Positions 46,291 to 58,730 are shown, counted from the first letter of the stretch. The stretch: DNA of 64,000 bases from Isoetes taiwanensis (GCA_021234155.1 JAJEKV010000080.1:2244623-2308622); one strand, 5' to 3'. Program-made: numbers and translations. Notes: generated by a model not told the origin, from the sequence alone.

Positions 46291-46486
46291 GGGTGCTTTC
46301 CCATGGGCCTCTGATCTCAAGGTTTTCTTGAGGTCGAGATCAAGGCATGCAGGTTCCGTGGGCGCCGTGACCTCAAAGGCTCAGGTTTTTGACCTGAATC
46401 AAAAGTAATCGCCAAGCATTTCTTGACGCTCAGGTTTTTGTCCTGGATCCAGATCTTCAGGTCATCGATCTCATGGGAAAGCACCC
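46291..46486. mobile_element. Tourist/PIF-Harbinger-like MITE
   Basis: 196-bp element with inverted termini GGGTGCTTTCCCATG (46291-46305) and CATGGGAAAGCACCC (46472-46486), flanked by TAA on both sides (46288-46290 and 46487-46489). GGGTG-type ends with a TAA/TTA duplication are characteristic of PIF/Harbinger elements and Tourist MITEs. The interior holds two copies of CTCAGGTTTTTG. It has no coding capacity, and a transposase would have to be supplied elsewhere. Confidence 0.85.
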
Positions 46487-46572
46487 TAAGGGAAAGCGAA
46501 TCCTGGAGGTAGCGGCACAAAGCGATGAGTGGGAGTCGACCAAGAAACCCTTTCATATAACAAAGAACTTGA

Positions 46573-46779
46573 GGGTGCATATGTAATGGAGAGCATCTCT
46601 GTCTGGAGGGAGGGTTAAGTTCTTGCGTAGCATGTGGTAGGGTACACTGTCTGCACTGTGATCAGTTACACAATGCACAAAATATGAAGGACACTAGATA
46701 CAATTTGCGGTTGCTCGAGATTATGGGGGTGCTACATGAGAAAAACGATGATGTAAGGCAAGCTGATAAGGAAAGAGCA
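46573..46779 (+). other. Possible small exon with a C4 zinc motif
   Basis: A plus-strand frame open from 46573 contains SSCVACGRVHCLHCDQLH, that is C-x2-C-x4-C-x2-C, followed by MKDTRYNLRLLEIMGVLHEK and an acidic helix. It ends at a consensus splice donor (CAG|GTAAGT at 46779/46780). Length is 69 codons before the donor. No partner exon was identified and no family recognised. Chance is a real alternative in AT-rich DNA, but the cysteine spacing and donor together are noteworthy. Confidence 0.3.
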
Positions 46780-47049
46780 GGTAAGTGCTTTAGTCTTCTT
46801 CAGATCATAGAAAAAAAAATAGAAAGCCGACAGGTACCAACCAGCATATGCTTCTTGTAGGCAATTATACCAAGGTTTGTGTATTGATGTGAAAAGAATC
46901 CAAATTGATTACGTCTACAGGGTTTTGATTCAAGAGGAACAGATTAAATCAAGGAGGGGGAACCCTTCAACTGAGGGAGTATACAGGTGGCTAAATCTAA
47001 ATAGGATTCCCCCGGCCTATTGCATCTAAATTGGATTGATCTACCCTAA

Positions 47050-47185
47050 ATGGTCTGCCCCAACTGTGCCATGCACTGGTCAACTCTAACTGTCTGCTTC
47101 GCTTCGGTCTGCCCCAACTACTTAACAGCTCCAACTGTTCTGCCCCACTTCAGTCTGCTACCAACTATGTGATGTGCCCAATTAT
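47050..47185. repeat. Degenerate minisatellite (GTCTGCCCCAACT units)
   Basis: GGTCTGCCCCAACTGTG, GGTCTGCCCCAACTACT and GTTCTGCCCCACTT with intermediate degraded copies (CTAACTGTCTGCTTC) recur over about 135 bp. Confidence 0.7.
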
Positions 47186-47227
47186 CTACCCTGATATTTT
47201 TTTCCATTAATATAATAGGATGATTGA

Positions 47228-47245
47228 GTAAGGGTGCTTTGGCAC
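47228..47245. repeat. Solitary Tourist-like terminus
   Basis: TAAGGGTGCTTTGGCACAG resembles the TAA-GGGTGCTTT end of the MITE at 46291. No matching opposite end was found downstream, so this would be a truncated element. Confidence 0.4.
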
Positions 47246-48587
47246 AGCCAGACACCTAAATTTTGTAAAAAATAGCAGTAAATTTTCTGATATATATTCT
47301 AGATATTGTTGCACAATATGATGCAAAGTGTTATGTGTACAAGTATGATTTAGGCACATAGTTGTAATTATTTAGTCTTTTCTTAGGACGATTAGCCAAT
47401 TAGCCAGTAATTGTGGGTAATCAACAGTAAGCCAAGTACGCAGAACCATACAGAACGTAACAGTTAAATAATTACATAAAGGTCAATCGAGATAATTTAT
47501 CTTGTAAAAGCAAATGAACAAATGGTATTGGTGTGCTCACACCTGGAACAAACTAGTCCAATGCCCACCTAAGGGATAAGGGGACTCCTAAACATCTTCT
47601 TTACTTCTGCAAATATGCTCTACAGGGTAACAGAAAACAAGCTGCTGAGAAAGACAAGGCCTATTCATCCGGAGTCACAACACAAAGAGCAACCTATGAG
47701 GTAATTTAGGAATTCCATGATGGAATTTAATGATCGTGGAAACTCCACCAAGGTTAATATCGCATTTATACACCACCGACAGATCAAGACCGCAGGATTT
47801 ATATCGCCACCGATCGATTGTCGTTTAAGAGTGGCTTCTGGCCCCATCATCACACCCGCCAAGCAAGAACAAAGTGATTTCCACCAAATGCCATCAAACT
47901 AACATCGCTAACAATATAAGCAGGACTGTGTGGTACTCCCATCGCTGCTATGGCATATGTGTACACCACTAACAAGTCAGGACTAAGTGACGGCATCACC
48001 GCTGATGACAAATAAAACCAGGGACAGATTATATCTGTTTGTGGGTACATGTTGCATACCAGTTGTGATTGTGTGGTACCCCAATCGCTATCAACATATA
48101 TATACAAAAAGGGGGGGCTGAGGGGGGGAAGAGGGGAGAAACAAAGCATGAATTGAAGGAGAAGAAGGAAGGAAAGCAGTTTGTTACAATTGGATGGAAA
48201 TAATAGGGGATGAAATGATTTAAAGAAGATGGTTGGAAAATAGAAAAATGGATACGTAGCAGAGGATATGGTATATCAATTCACAATAAAAAGAGAAGGA
48301 AAATGGGAAATCTGGTATTGATAATTAAATGCTTGATAAGTTTGGTACCTTTGAAATTTGAAGAATAGAATGGTAGAACGAAGAAGGAATTCAAAAGCAA
48401 AGGCCTTTAAATCGAAAAGCCTCATCAAGTAAAACCAGCCGCATAAACAGCCTACAACATCGATTTTAAGAAGCCCCGCCTACCTTTATCAATGGAGAGA
48501 AGCGCGTAGGCGACGTGAAGCCATCCCCGAAATCCTTGCAACCGCCAACTCCACTCATGAGCAAGATGGATATAGCAACTCTTACTC

Positions 48588-49370
48588 ATGAGCAAGATGG
48601 ATAGCATGATCGAAATGAAGGAGATGGTGGCGGTTCAAGGGGAGAAGATAGCAAACATTGAGTCTCAGATAGAGATCGTAAAGGAGGCGGAAAGAGAAGC
48701 AAAGGCGGATCGGATAGACATGCAGGAGAGACTTGAGGCTTTGGAAAAAGAGGGAGAACACCACATCGCATTGACCGTAAACCTAAAGGAGATGATAGCC
48801 AGGGTTCAAAAAATACCTGGATAAACCCTTTGTTTGTCTGGTCCACTTTAGAAATTGCTGGTCGAAATTTTTGGATACTGGAAAAAATCCCATAGAAAAA
48901 AACGTAGTTTAATGTAAAATCCGGTATATTTGTATCTTGTTATAAATATAATCCGGTACGCATTGTATATAGGCGGAAAATTGTCTGGTGAAGGCTGCAG
49001 AGTTTTTTGAACCCTGATGATAGCAAGGCAAGTAAAGAAAATCAGGATCAGTTTTTGGTGAAGATAGATGTAAAAGGAATAGGGATCAATAAATTTCCTA
49101 AATAAGATGTGTATGAAATGGTTGCAGAGTTTTTTCAGAGAGAATTGGGGGAACCAAGAGGAGTCATAGTAAAAGCAGAACGAGCTGGAGTGTTTCGGGG
49201 AGAGGGGGGGGGCATATCAACATCACAATCAGGGACGCAACTGCGAAAAGGAAGATATTGAAAAAGGCAAAGTGGTCCAGGTCCGGGGGGTGAAGGTTAT
49301 AGAATCAAAAGACAAAGGCCCAGGAGCATTACGCGTAAGCATAGAGCGACTAAGGAGAACTGAGAAATGA
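48588..49370 (+). pseudogene. LINE ORF1 (coiled coil plus nucleic-acid-binding domain), broken
   Basis: MSKMDSMIEMKEMVAVQGEK is followed by a heptad-like acidic/basic helix (IESQIEIVKEAEREAKADRI, EALEKEGEHH), a predicted coiled coil of about 60 residues (48588-48824). After frame changes, FLVKIDVKGIGINKFPK (49.06 kb), EMVAEFFQRELGEP (49.12 kb) and ATAKRKILKKAKWSRSGG with LRVSIERLRRTEK (49.2-49.37 kb) resemble the RRM-like C-terminal part of plant LINE ORF1 proteins, which bind LINE RNA. Not intact. Confidence 0.6.
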
Positions 49371-49584
49371 AGGAGTGAAGGTGTAGCTACATGATGGGAG
49401 AGTGCAAACTCAGGAATCCCAATATCAAGAAACGTGCTCTGGCCAGGCGTGGTGGTGGGGAGATGTGCCAGCCAGCAATAGCGACAATAGAGAAATCGAT
49501 TAGTGGAATGGGGAAGAGCCTGGAAGCGAGAATCCATGGATACTGGGGACAGGGGCTGAAAGGAAGAGAAACAGGGGATGGAAT

Positions 49585-49745
49585 GAAGGAAGAGTGGAAT
49601 GGATAATGGTGGACAAAGGAACTGGAAGGAAGTGGGGTAAATGGAATGGAATGGGGAAGCCGGAACTATAGTGGAATGGAGGGGAGTTCAATAAGTGGAT
49701 GGAATGGACCATGGTGGATATGGAATGGAGAAGGGCATGAGATAG
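49585..49745. repeat. GGAATGG-rich purine tract
   Basis: Short G/A repeats (GGAATGG, GTGGAATGGA, ATGGAATGGGG) over about 160 bp inside the decayed LINE. It interrupts the expected endonuclease region. Confidence 0.8.
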
Positions 49746-50637
49746 AAGGATATGAAGGAAGAAATGGAAGAAAGGAATGAGGGAAAGGCATAGTAGGGTG
49801 GTTTTGTGTATTGAATAGTAGCAACCCAGGATAGCCGCAGATAGTAGAGCGTGATCTAAGACCAACACATTGTAGCGGAAATTAAACACAAGTAATAAAG
49901 AAGTCTCATTTATAACGTGGCATATGCACAACCCAGCTCAGCAATTCATCCAAATTGGGGAGCAAAGGTTCCTTAAGGTCAAATTTGTCTAAGCATAACC
50001 TAGCTATCTAGCCAATAATGAGTTGGGTAAGGTTAGTTATGTTATTTAATGTTTTCTAGACATGAATGTTTTTTATAGAAATCTAGACGAATCATGGCTA
50101 ATATTACTTGCCAAAATTTAAGTATCTTTATTTTCCAAGTGCAATTAGAAATTCTTTATTCTCCCAAGATCCATATTTAATCAAGGATAACAAAACACAT
50201 TATAACTATAGTTGTACGATGCAATGCCACACAACTTAACCTCAGAAATGAGAACTGGCTTATCCTTGCAGATAAACTAAATTTATTAAAGTGGAGGTCT
50301 TTAAGAAATGCTCTGCATCCCAGAAGTATTTGAAATAATAATAGCTAAGCAACAACTCTTAAAGTTATTATATGTACCGGATGGATATGGAGAATAGATT
50401 AGGTTACAAGAAAGCCTAGAATATTAGGCAATTTCTTAAGAAATCGAAGGAGGTAGAGGATAAGGCGGATCCATAGCTATGATGCTTAGTGGATGCGCGT
50501 AATTTTCAAAATGGAGTACTTGTTTGTAGAAAAGTTGGCTAATTTTATTTTTTATCTATAATGTATTCTACCAAACCATAGCATCAAAATTTCTCGACAA
50601 TTTTAAAATAGCCTTTTGGCTTAACTTTCGTCTTTTT

Positions 50638-51000
50638 ATGGCTACCTCGTTGGGGAGACGCAATGCGTTTAAAAAGAAAGAGATGCTTTATATGGGTGGT
50701 TTCAACGCAAGAACAGGTGGGGAACAAGCTAAGATAATAACACCAACAGAACTGAGTGAGGGGAAGGTGGAGGAATATATAGGATTTGAACATATATCAG
50801 AGGATCATATAAAAATAGGCAGACATGGGAGAATGCTAGTGAATGTATGTACGCGGCGGAAATGATAATAGCGAATGGAGTTAGAAAATGGAGAGGTTTA
50901 GGAGGGTATACATGTCAAATGTATACATGGAAGAATATATGGACTATGTCATATTAGACCCCTAGTGTATGGAAAGGATCAGAGACATTAAGCTACTGGA
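50638..51000 (+). pseudogene. LINE endonuclease, C-terminal half
   Basis: YMGGFNARTGGEQAKI gives the conserved (D)FNARTG motif, here with Gly for the catalytic Asp. HGRMLVNVCT shifts to AAEMIIANGVRKWRGLGGYT, then to YMEEYMDYVILDP and IRDIKLLEWPVG. These match the end of an APE-like endonuclease (D-FNART-G, LNG..W....G.TC, DYxI). Two frame changes and a stop are present. Confidence 0.75.
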
Positions 51001-51670
51001 GTGGCCAGTAGGGGCGACGAAGACACACATACAGTATAGAAGTAGGGTCGAATTGCACCAATGACTTAATATAGATGAGGATAGGTAATGGGTATAAATT
51101 AAACTTAAGATAGATGAATTTAGAGGCACCATGAAGACCATGGTAACAGAAGCAGAATGGGAAGGGAAGGGATCCTTGGACATGGGAAAGATGTTAGATG
51201 AAATTCTGACGAATGCATGCACCATAATATATGGTCAAAAACTTAAGAGACAAAATTGAGAAACAATGGCGGTGATGTGGTAACGTAATTGTGAATGTAA
51301 GGCACCAAAGGGGAAAGTGTATGGAAAGGAACGGAAAGATACAAGGAATTTGAAGAGGTATATATGAAGATAGTACAAAGAAAGAAAGAGGGGATTTATA
51401 AGAATATATCAGGAAAAAATATGTATCAGATAAAGAGGCATCCAAGAGGCTTCTGGAAAGTGTTCAAGAAGCATAAATAACTGACCAAAGAGTATGAAAA
51501 GAGCATTTAAACAAGTTGTGCCAGGCGAAGGCACTCCAATAACCGCCTAAATACACAGGAAAACATTCACAACAGAAAATAGAAGTGGCACTATACCGGG
51601 CTGAGCAACACACCCAGATTCCTTGTAGGGTTTACGAATCGATATACCTAAAGGTGTACAAGGTCAAAGC

Positions 51671-52522
51671 ATGGCGGTAATAGTAGGGAGAATATTGAAT
51701 GCGGTGCTCATGGAAGGACTCCCAACAAGTTGGCAGTGCAATAAGATAATCCCTCGACTGAAGGGAGGTGACCCACTTAATCCAAGCAATTACAGAACTA
51801 TTATGGTAAGTAGTGGAATGGCAAAATGGTATAGCAAAGTGATAGAAATACGGACCACAGAATGGGCTGAGTCAAATAAAAAACAGGCAGGGGAACAAGC
51901 GAGTTTTAGGCCAAATCACTCAACAGTTGACCATCTGGTGACTTTGAGGGTATTGGTAGAGAAAAGGAAAGCACAAGGCAAAACCTTATATTGTTGTTTT
52001 GTGGATTTTAGGAAAGCCTTTGACATGATGCCAAGGGATAAGCTATTGGAAGGCTCCAAAAGCTGGAATTGCCTCAAGGTCTACTGATAGCAATTGCCCG
52101 ACTATGAGAAAGTGGAGGCCAAAATGAGGATAGAGGATGAGGCCATTGAAAGCGACATAGGGGTCAAACAGGGCTGCCCATTATCACCCAAGATATTTGG
52201 ATTGTATATAGATGCATTGGGAGCATTTACAAGGAACCAGGGAGGGGACGAACATGCACCAAGGGTGGGAGGAAGCATAGTACCAATTATATTATATGCA
52301 GATGACCTAATAATGATGACAACGGACAAAAAAGGGTTAGGAAGAATGATGGAAATACTAGAAGGCTTCTGCAGTCGTACATGGCTAATAGTCAACCTTG
52401 AAAAGACAAAAATATCAGGGCTTTGTCGTATAACTCATGAGGGTGGAGAGGAAGTCGTACATGGGCCAATCAGCTGGAACAACATCCCAATACAAATAAT
52501 TGGATACAAAATAGAGCCGTAA
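51671..52522 (+). pseudogene. LINE reverse transcriptase, frameshifted
   Basis: NAVLMEGLPTSWQCNKIIPR and DPLNPSNYRTIMVSSGMAK (RT block 0-1) are followed by EQASFRPNHSTVDHLVTLRV and CFVDFRKAFDMMPRDKL (block A, catalytic Asp in FVDFRKAFD). A stop/frame change at about 52087 precedes GVKQGCPLSPKIFGLYIDAL (block B) and IILYADDLIMMT (block C, catalytic YADD). Then WLIVNLEKTKI (block D). All catalytic residues remain but the frame is broken once in the middle. Confidence 0.9.
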
Positions 52523-52639
52523 GAACGGAAACAGGGAAAGAAGAGATGGCAAACAAACGACAAAAAAGTTATGGGTGCAATCAAGGCAATGCGAAATGTG
52601 ATCAGCGTGACCGGGGGTCAAAACACAAACAAACCGGTA

Positions 52640-53180
52640 TGGCGGTAAACTTCAGCGACATGCCATATGGAGGGGAGGTATGGGGATGTGGTGCATCACT
52701 AGACAAATGGTCAAAGGCGAGGTTAATTTGGCACCACCGTTTGTAAGGAGCTAGGAGGAAAAAGGCCACCCCAAATAATAATATTGTTAATAAAAATAGT
52801 AATAACCTCTTGAGGTATTGGCATTGGAGAGAACAATCCCTTTCCTAAGCACGAACAATATGTATGTCTTCAGAATACAATTAGTCAGGCAAGTGATCGA
52901 AGAATCGAAGGTAATGGCAGCAAGCAATGACGGGTTGGCAGCGAAAATGCAAAGAATGGGGGCACAAAGGATGGGTGTAGACCTAGTAGAGGGGAAGTGA
53001 GAACAAAAAGCCATGTGAAGGGCGACAGCCCCCGGATAATGCACAACAAAAGGCAACCGGACACAAAACTTGGCATGTTCTTGGAGAGCATGAACCCCGA
53101 AGGTAGCATCATCCAGCACATATACACAAATAGTAGCATAACGAAATCCGCAAGGATAGTAACTGGAAGATTCAGAGGGT
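52640..53180 (+). pseudogene. LINE ORF2 C-terminal region
   Basis: MPYGGEVWGCGASLDKWSKA (52.66-52.72 kb), then after frame changes LALERTIPFLSTNNMYVFRI and QLVRQVIEESKVMAASN (52.82-52.93 kb) and KSARIVTGRFRG (53.15 kb). The YGxEVWG block is typical of the region after the RT thumb in LINEs. Confidence 0.65.
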
Positions 53181-53229
53181 AATTACAATGGATCAAATGT
53201 AGATGGAAGGAATTATAGAAATGGGACAC

Positions 53230-55955
53230 AGACCGTGAATTAAAATCTTGGGAAGGAAGGACAAAGGGGTGGAGGAGAATAGATGCCCAACATATGAATG
53301 ACAGGAAAGAAGTCTCTTGAGGTAGAGTGGGAACAGAGGGATATGCTGCACAAGGATAGTTCCGAGCAAAATGGATGGCTTAATAAAATGCATCAAACTA
53401 ATTTAGAAGAGCATGAGAGTAGATACAAGGAGTTGGAAAGGATAAATTACAAAATGGCATAGATAATTCATGTGTGCCATAAAGCTGCCAAAGGGTTACC
53501 GTGTAGGGAGGAGAATAAGCTTTTCCCTTACTGGGTTTTTCAATATTCTCCTGCACTTTGAGACTGGAAACTACCAATTGTCAAAATGGTATAAACGATG
53601 TTAAATCCGTGTTCAAGTCGTGTTCACTCCACTGCCTTCTCATTATATTTTGTACACCCTTCTTTATTCCTTTATTAGCCTTATAGTTGATGTGAAACTA
53701 TATATCTTGTATATGTACATAGTATAAAAATAGAGTTATTAGTCAATTTATGATAATCATAGGATTTGATGGATAAAATTTGTAACTACCGCCAATGAAT
53801 TATAATTTGGGCTTGTCTTATGTTTAGTCTGCGCTGTATATAAACAATTTCATCTCCTTCACTTATTAAGAAGTGGGGCCAGAGCAGAATTGATTCCTAG
53901 ACCTACTTTAGACATCACCCATTTTTCGTAATGAGTGTATGTGCAGATATGTTTATATAATATAAGCGGAGCTAGTAACTATCTTGTGTTTCTTTTAGGC
54001 ATTTATCTTATTTATTACTGTTTTATAGATTACTATTTTTCAACATCATAAAATTACTATTGAAGTGCCATTTTTGAAATCTCTATCATCGTAGCTATTA
54101 AATAATAAACTTGTCATTATGTTTCATAAAAATTCAGATTTCTAGGCCATCATAAAAATTATTGTTGATTTAACATTTATAACTTCTTATTTATATCAAA
54201 TATGCATGATAAGGGTATTGTTTATAAACTTTATTATTTCTTGTATAAAGCATTTGTTGATTTTTAAAGTTTAAGAAAGAGATAGGTTGTTTTTGTTGGG
54301 AGCCTACAGTAAGTAACTTAATTTGAGGAAGTTGGTTCTTTGAGAGCGATGGCATGCTACTTCCGCAGTTCTTAAGGTTAGGCGAGGAAGTCGGGCCCAA
54401 GTAGTGCGGCGAGGAAGCTTTAGTGCGAGAAGGGCAAAACAACAGAGCTTCCAAACAGGTATCTACTCGAGGTTATAAACATAATTTTTTTTCTCAAATT
54501 CGTACAAAAGGGCTTCAAATTTACTATTTAATCCAAAAAGCGGGCATTCCAATACAGACTAAGAAGCTTACCAAAGAAGCATGGGAAGAAATTTGGATTT
54601 TGTGTAATACTCTGATTCTGAGGCCTTATTTACAGAATCGTTTTTTCATCCCTTTTCTAAACCAGCATCCCTCCAAGTCTTGATTCAAAATCAACCTGTT
54701 CGGGTGTAGCTTTAAGACTTCCTCTTCCTGAAGAAAGCTCTGCATAGCCAAATTTCTTCCTTTTTGCTTCAATACCTAATACAAATTCCGATATCCAAAA
54801 GCCAATGCAAAACATCCTCCAAATCTTCTGCCCTAAAATCCCCCTTAAACCCCCTTTGGTTTGGGTGCATATTCTGCGAGGTGACTCAGAGACAGCGAGT
54901 ATTGGATAGGCATATTCACCCCATATTCTTAATCTACAAATGCGTAAAGTTCCTCGTTTGTGGGGTATGCAGAGTACAAAATTTGCTATACTTGTATAAC
55001 AAGATTTGCAAAATACTATAGATTTCAAGCGAGGAATACTATATGGTGTTGATTTACGTCGTGCAAAATACAATTATATAGAGGCTTTCATGCCCCTCGT
55101 CACCCGTGTGAATATACCCAAACAAAGGGGTTTTAGGGGATTTTAATTTAAATGTGTTGGACCCAATGGTTGTGTTGAGAATTAATAATGATAGGTAGTT
55201 ATGTGTTGGATTTGTTAATGTCAATGGTTGTTGTTATGTGTTGGTTGTTATGTGTTGGGGGATTTAATTTTTATATTGGATGTTAATAGTTTGTGTTGCA
55301 AAAAAAATTGTATAGGGGAGCCTTAGGGACGTCCACCTCCCCAGGTGTGACAAAATTTTAGAATTCAAACGGAGAAAAAACTACAGAATTCATTTGAGGC
55401 TTTATTGGCACGAATTTCATCCTAATAAAACAAATAGAACATAAGTAAAAAGTTACACCACCATAAAGATAGGCGATTGATCTAGGTATTACGAGAAGTC
55501 GTAAGTTTACAACGCCCCGTATACAAAACATTTTCAACTGGAATTTAAAGCGACCTTTGTCCTCCAAGGATTCTTGTGGTGAAAACTAAAGTGGAAAACT
55601 TTTAAGCATTGTACAAGGATCTAGAAACCTTGGAATTTGCTTAATAAGCGCCTCAAAATCTAAAATGCATGATAATGTTTTGCAAGCTTCATTAGAGATG
55701 AGCCATAAAACAATATCCAATAAGCAATCTGTATTAATGTTGGTAGGATGTGAAAGCCTGCAAACCCGGCAAAAGAAAAATTTTGTTTTAGCATACGCCA
55801 AGCAACCAAACACCATCCATATCATACACTATCAAAAAGATCTGGAGAGTGCTGCTTACATAATAAAAATCGTCTCAAAGCGAGCTCTGGATCAAAAAGT
55901 TATGATAAGAAATGTGTTGTCGTGAGAGCGCACACATGCGCCTTCCAAGCCCTTC
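53230..55955. other. Non-coding stretch after the LINE
   Basis: No recognisable gene. The segment 53.63-53.70 kb resembles 36.97-37.03 kb (CTTCTTTATTC and CTTATAGTTGATGTG shared), which may mark the 3' end of the LINE family. Confidence 0.45.
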
Positions 55956-55959
55956 ATGT

Positions 55960-56205
55960 GCCCATTATACACCACACACACAAAAGAGGCTTTGTTGTGA
56001 GCCATTGGTTGTTGACGGTGACGCTACTACGCACAAAAAGGGAGAAAACTTGTTGTGAGCCATTGGTTTTCAAGCCCTTCATGTACTTGGCTATGCACCA
56101 CACACTCAAAAAAGAGAACTTTTATTTGTGAACCGTGGTTTGATGACCATTATGCACCACGCACAAAAAGGGCTTTTGTTGTGAGCCATTGGTTGTTGAC
56201 CATTG
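55960..56205. repeat. Four degenerate tandem units of about 55-70 bp
   Basis: TTGTTGTGAGCCATTGGTT followed by CACCACACAC/ACGCACAAAAAGGG recurs at about 55994, 56051, 56125 and 56177. The third unit has diverged most (TTGTGAACCGTGGTT). Confidence 0.75.
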
Positions 56206-56209
56206 AAAA

Positions 56210-58200
56210 AAGGCTAAAATCAATGGCACCGAGAAGTAGTACTCTAGATGTACACATTAGTATATGGTGGAATACATCAAGTATGGAAAACCTTAGTGAA
56301 AAGCGTACAAAACACAAAAGAAACCCTACTGTTATTATACCACATATTCAACCCGATTTACAAATCATTACAAAAGAAATCCCGTGGATTTTTCACTATA
56401 CTTTCGATACAATTCATTTAGGTCAAAACCCTTGAATCCCTTTGTGAATTGTGATAGGAATACTGCAGAAAGACAGGCTGATTTCAGGAAAAGAAATCAC
56501 GGGGAGACATATAGTTTTTCATTTTATCCTTACCAATGTCAATATAATCTATGTTCTCCCCGGTGATTTTTGGTCTTGTCCTTTGTTTCTTCTTTTACCT
56601 TTCCATTTGTCCACACCACATTTCTTTGCGAGAATCGACAACATGCTTCATTATTACCCTCCTCACCTTCAAGCTTTGGGCAAATATGCTTCTCACATAT
56701 CAATGTTAGGCCTTGAACATATCTTTAGCGCATTGCGCCCTGCAGCTTGCCTTGGCCAGTGTGCCTCCATCACTCCGCAGAGATGCAATCACAAGTGTGC
56801 ACCATAGTCTTTTCTCATGTTCTTAGCCTCTTCCCTCGGCATTGGCTATTGAATTCATATAGCTTTACGAAATAAGGCTTTAATTTCGAAGGCTCTGCTT
56901 AATTTGAACATTTGAATTATATATTTGAAACTAGTGAAGGAATTACATACTTGAATAAGAATGAAAACTACTTAGTAAATGATAATGCTAATGCCACTAG
57001 TGAAACAAATGCTAATGAATAGCAACTTAAGGCTATTACTAAATTAGCATTACAACATAACTATAGCAAACCAAACCATAACTTGATTGCTAGGATATTT
57101 GGAAATTTGAAAACATTGCTAATCTGTAGTAGTAGATGGGCTTTTACTAACTCTGATTTAGTTTGAATACTAACATTCACAAAATTACGAACGGTACAGC
57201 ACCAAGCGTTAGCAGAAATTATTAACATTAGCATTGTCATTAACGCAAAATCACTAACTGCTTGCTTTAACATCAATACAATTACTAAAAGTGGCACCAG
57301 CATTATAAAGGGTAGAAACCTTAGCACTATAACGAAAGGTATACATTATCATCATCAATATGCTAAAACTTTTACTAGCCACGATAAACGTCCGGACTAA
57401 TCACGATTAGCGAGACACAACTCATATTAGATTCAATAGCTTTAAAACTTATAAAAAAATACGATGAGTAGTAAACGTAAGAAAACCCTTGGTAAAAAAA
57501 CTTTTCTACCGATAGTATATCGGCTCACATCAAAGAGTAATGTATTGGATGCTTAGGATGTTTCCTCTACCGGGATGTCCTTGAAAAGTTTAGAGCCAAA
57601 ACTCTACGGGGTATGGTTGTCCAATAATCACAACTTTTTCAATCACTTCTTGGCTCGGGGAATCCTTTCTCTTCTTCATTTTCCCAAGATCCCATAATGC
57701 ATTTTATTACTAATTGCAACACGATGCTTCTTAGCTCTGGAACAATTCCTTGGATGAAATTCCTAAAGCCTTGGCAGCGCTATTTTACTGACCATACGGC
57801 TTCTTCCCAAGTGCCATGACTAATGCAAAACTTTGGCACTAATTAGTCATTGGACTCTACTCCTTTCACGTGTTGTATGGTTTCATGGATGCTACCGACA
57901 ATTTAGATTTGTGAACAATCCTTTTCTTCTCCGGACACTACAAGCTTTTGTTGTTCTCCATTAAGATCACCACTCTTACTTGCTTTCTTGGTGCAATGAG
58001 CGGTCGAACACATCAAATCAAAAATATTTATTTTGTGATTCACGAACGCATGTTGCAATTTCTTTTTTGGTCTCAATACTCAATCTAAATTTTCATTTGA
58101 CAATTGTTGCCTTATCTTGCGTGCTCTTTGTGGTTATACCGCGAGCTTACCATTTTAAGCCTCTTGTCTTAGTCATTAGTCATTGCACATCGGGGGCTTG
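56210..58200. other. Non-coding stretch
   Basis: I see no gene or element. Short frames only, none resembling a known protein. Confidence 0.45.
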
Positions 58201-58730
58201 ATTGCATGCATTATGAAATTATTTTTGAGGGCGATATAAAGTACAAAAAATCGATATTTTGGGAAAAATACGTATTTTCAGCATATTTAATACTCATGCG
58301 TGGGAAAAAAATTTGGCGTGAAAGCGAGCAACGATTTAAACACGCGGGAAACTTACCAGCCGATAGCGAACGAAAAAGTTTTAAGCGTAAGCGAAAGCTG
58401 AAGGTTTAAACTGCGGCGAGAAAAAATAAAAGAATAAGCGAATAATATTAATTTTGGTAAAGCGTAGGTTAAACTACGTGGCGTTCGGCGATAATGAGGA
58501 AGGTTTCACTTACGCGAAAATACGAAATAAAATATATATAATATTTTTTTTTCAGCGTCATGGCCGAAGGTTTCAACATGAAGTTTCGTAAGCGGAAGCT
58601 GGAGGATTCGCTTATGCGAAATTTTTCGGCAATAGGAAATTTTTTGGGCATTATTTTTGACGTATTAAACGTCAAATTTATTAAAATCAAACGAAAAATA
58701 CGTGTGCATTATAAGCATTATCTGATGTGA
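58200..58730. other. AT-rich but CpG-dense block with inverted repeats
   Basis: GCGAA and TTCGC/AAGCG motifs are dense here (AAGCGTAAGCGAAAGC, CTTACGCGAAAATACG). TTTCGTAAGCG at 58584-58594 can pair with CGCTTATGCGAAA (58609-58621), and AAAATACGTATTTT (58265-58278) is a perfect palindrome. CpG density is visibly above that of its flanks, while overall GC stays low. No coding sequence is recognisable. Confidence 0.5.

Larger units (their letters stand above)
48588..53180 (+). mobile_element. Non-LTR retrotransposon (LINE), decayed
   Basis: Plus-strand order ORF1 (48588-49370), endonuclease (50638-51000), linker (51120-51480), RT (51671-52522) and C-terminal region (52640-53180). All parts are recognisable but contain stops and frame changes, and the N-terminal half of the endonuclease is missing or obscured by a GGAATGG-rich tract and AT-rich sequence (49.57-50.60 kb). 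RT has YADD and QGCPLSP motifs. APE-type endonuclease plus RT without RNase H or integrase defines a LINE. Clade assignment needs a tree. No poly(A) tail is obvious. Confidence 0.85.

Noticed and set aside
48111..48136. G-quadruplex candidate (GGGGGGGCTGAGGGGGGG)
   Set aside because: G runs occur at several places (29.0, 37.26, 48.1, 49.2 kb) without common context. Nothing beyond base runs supports a function.
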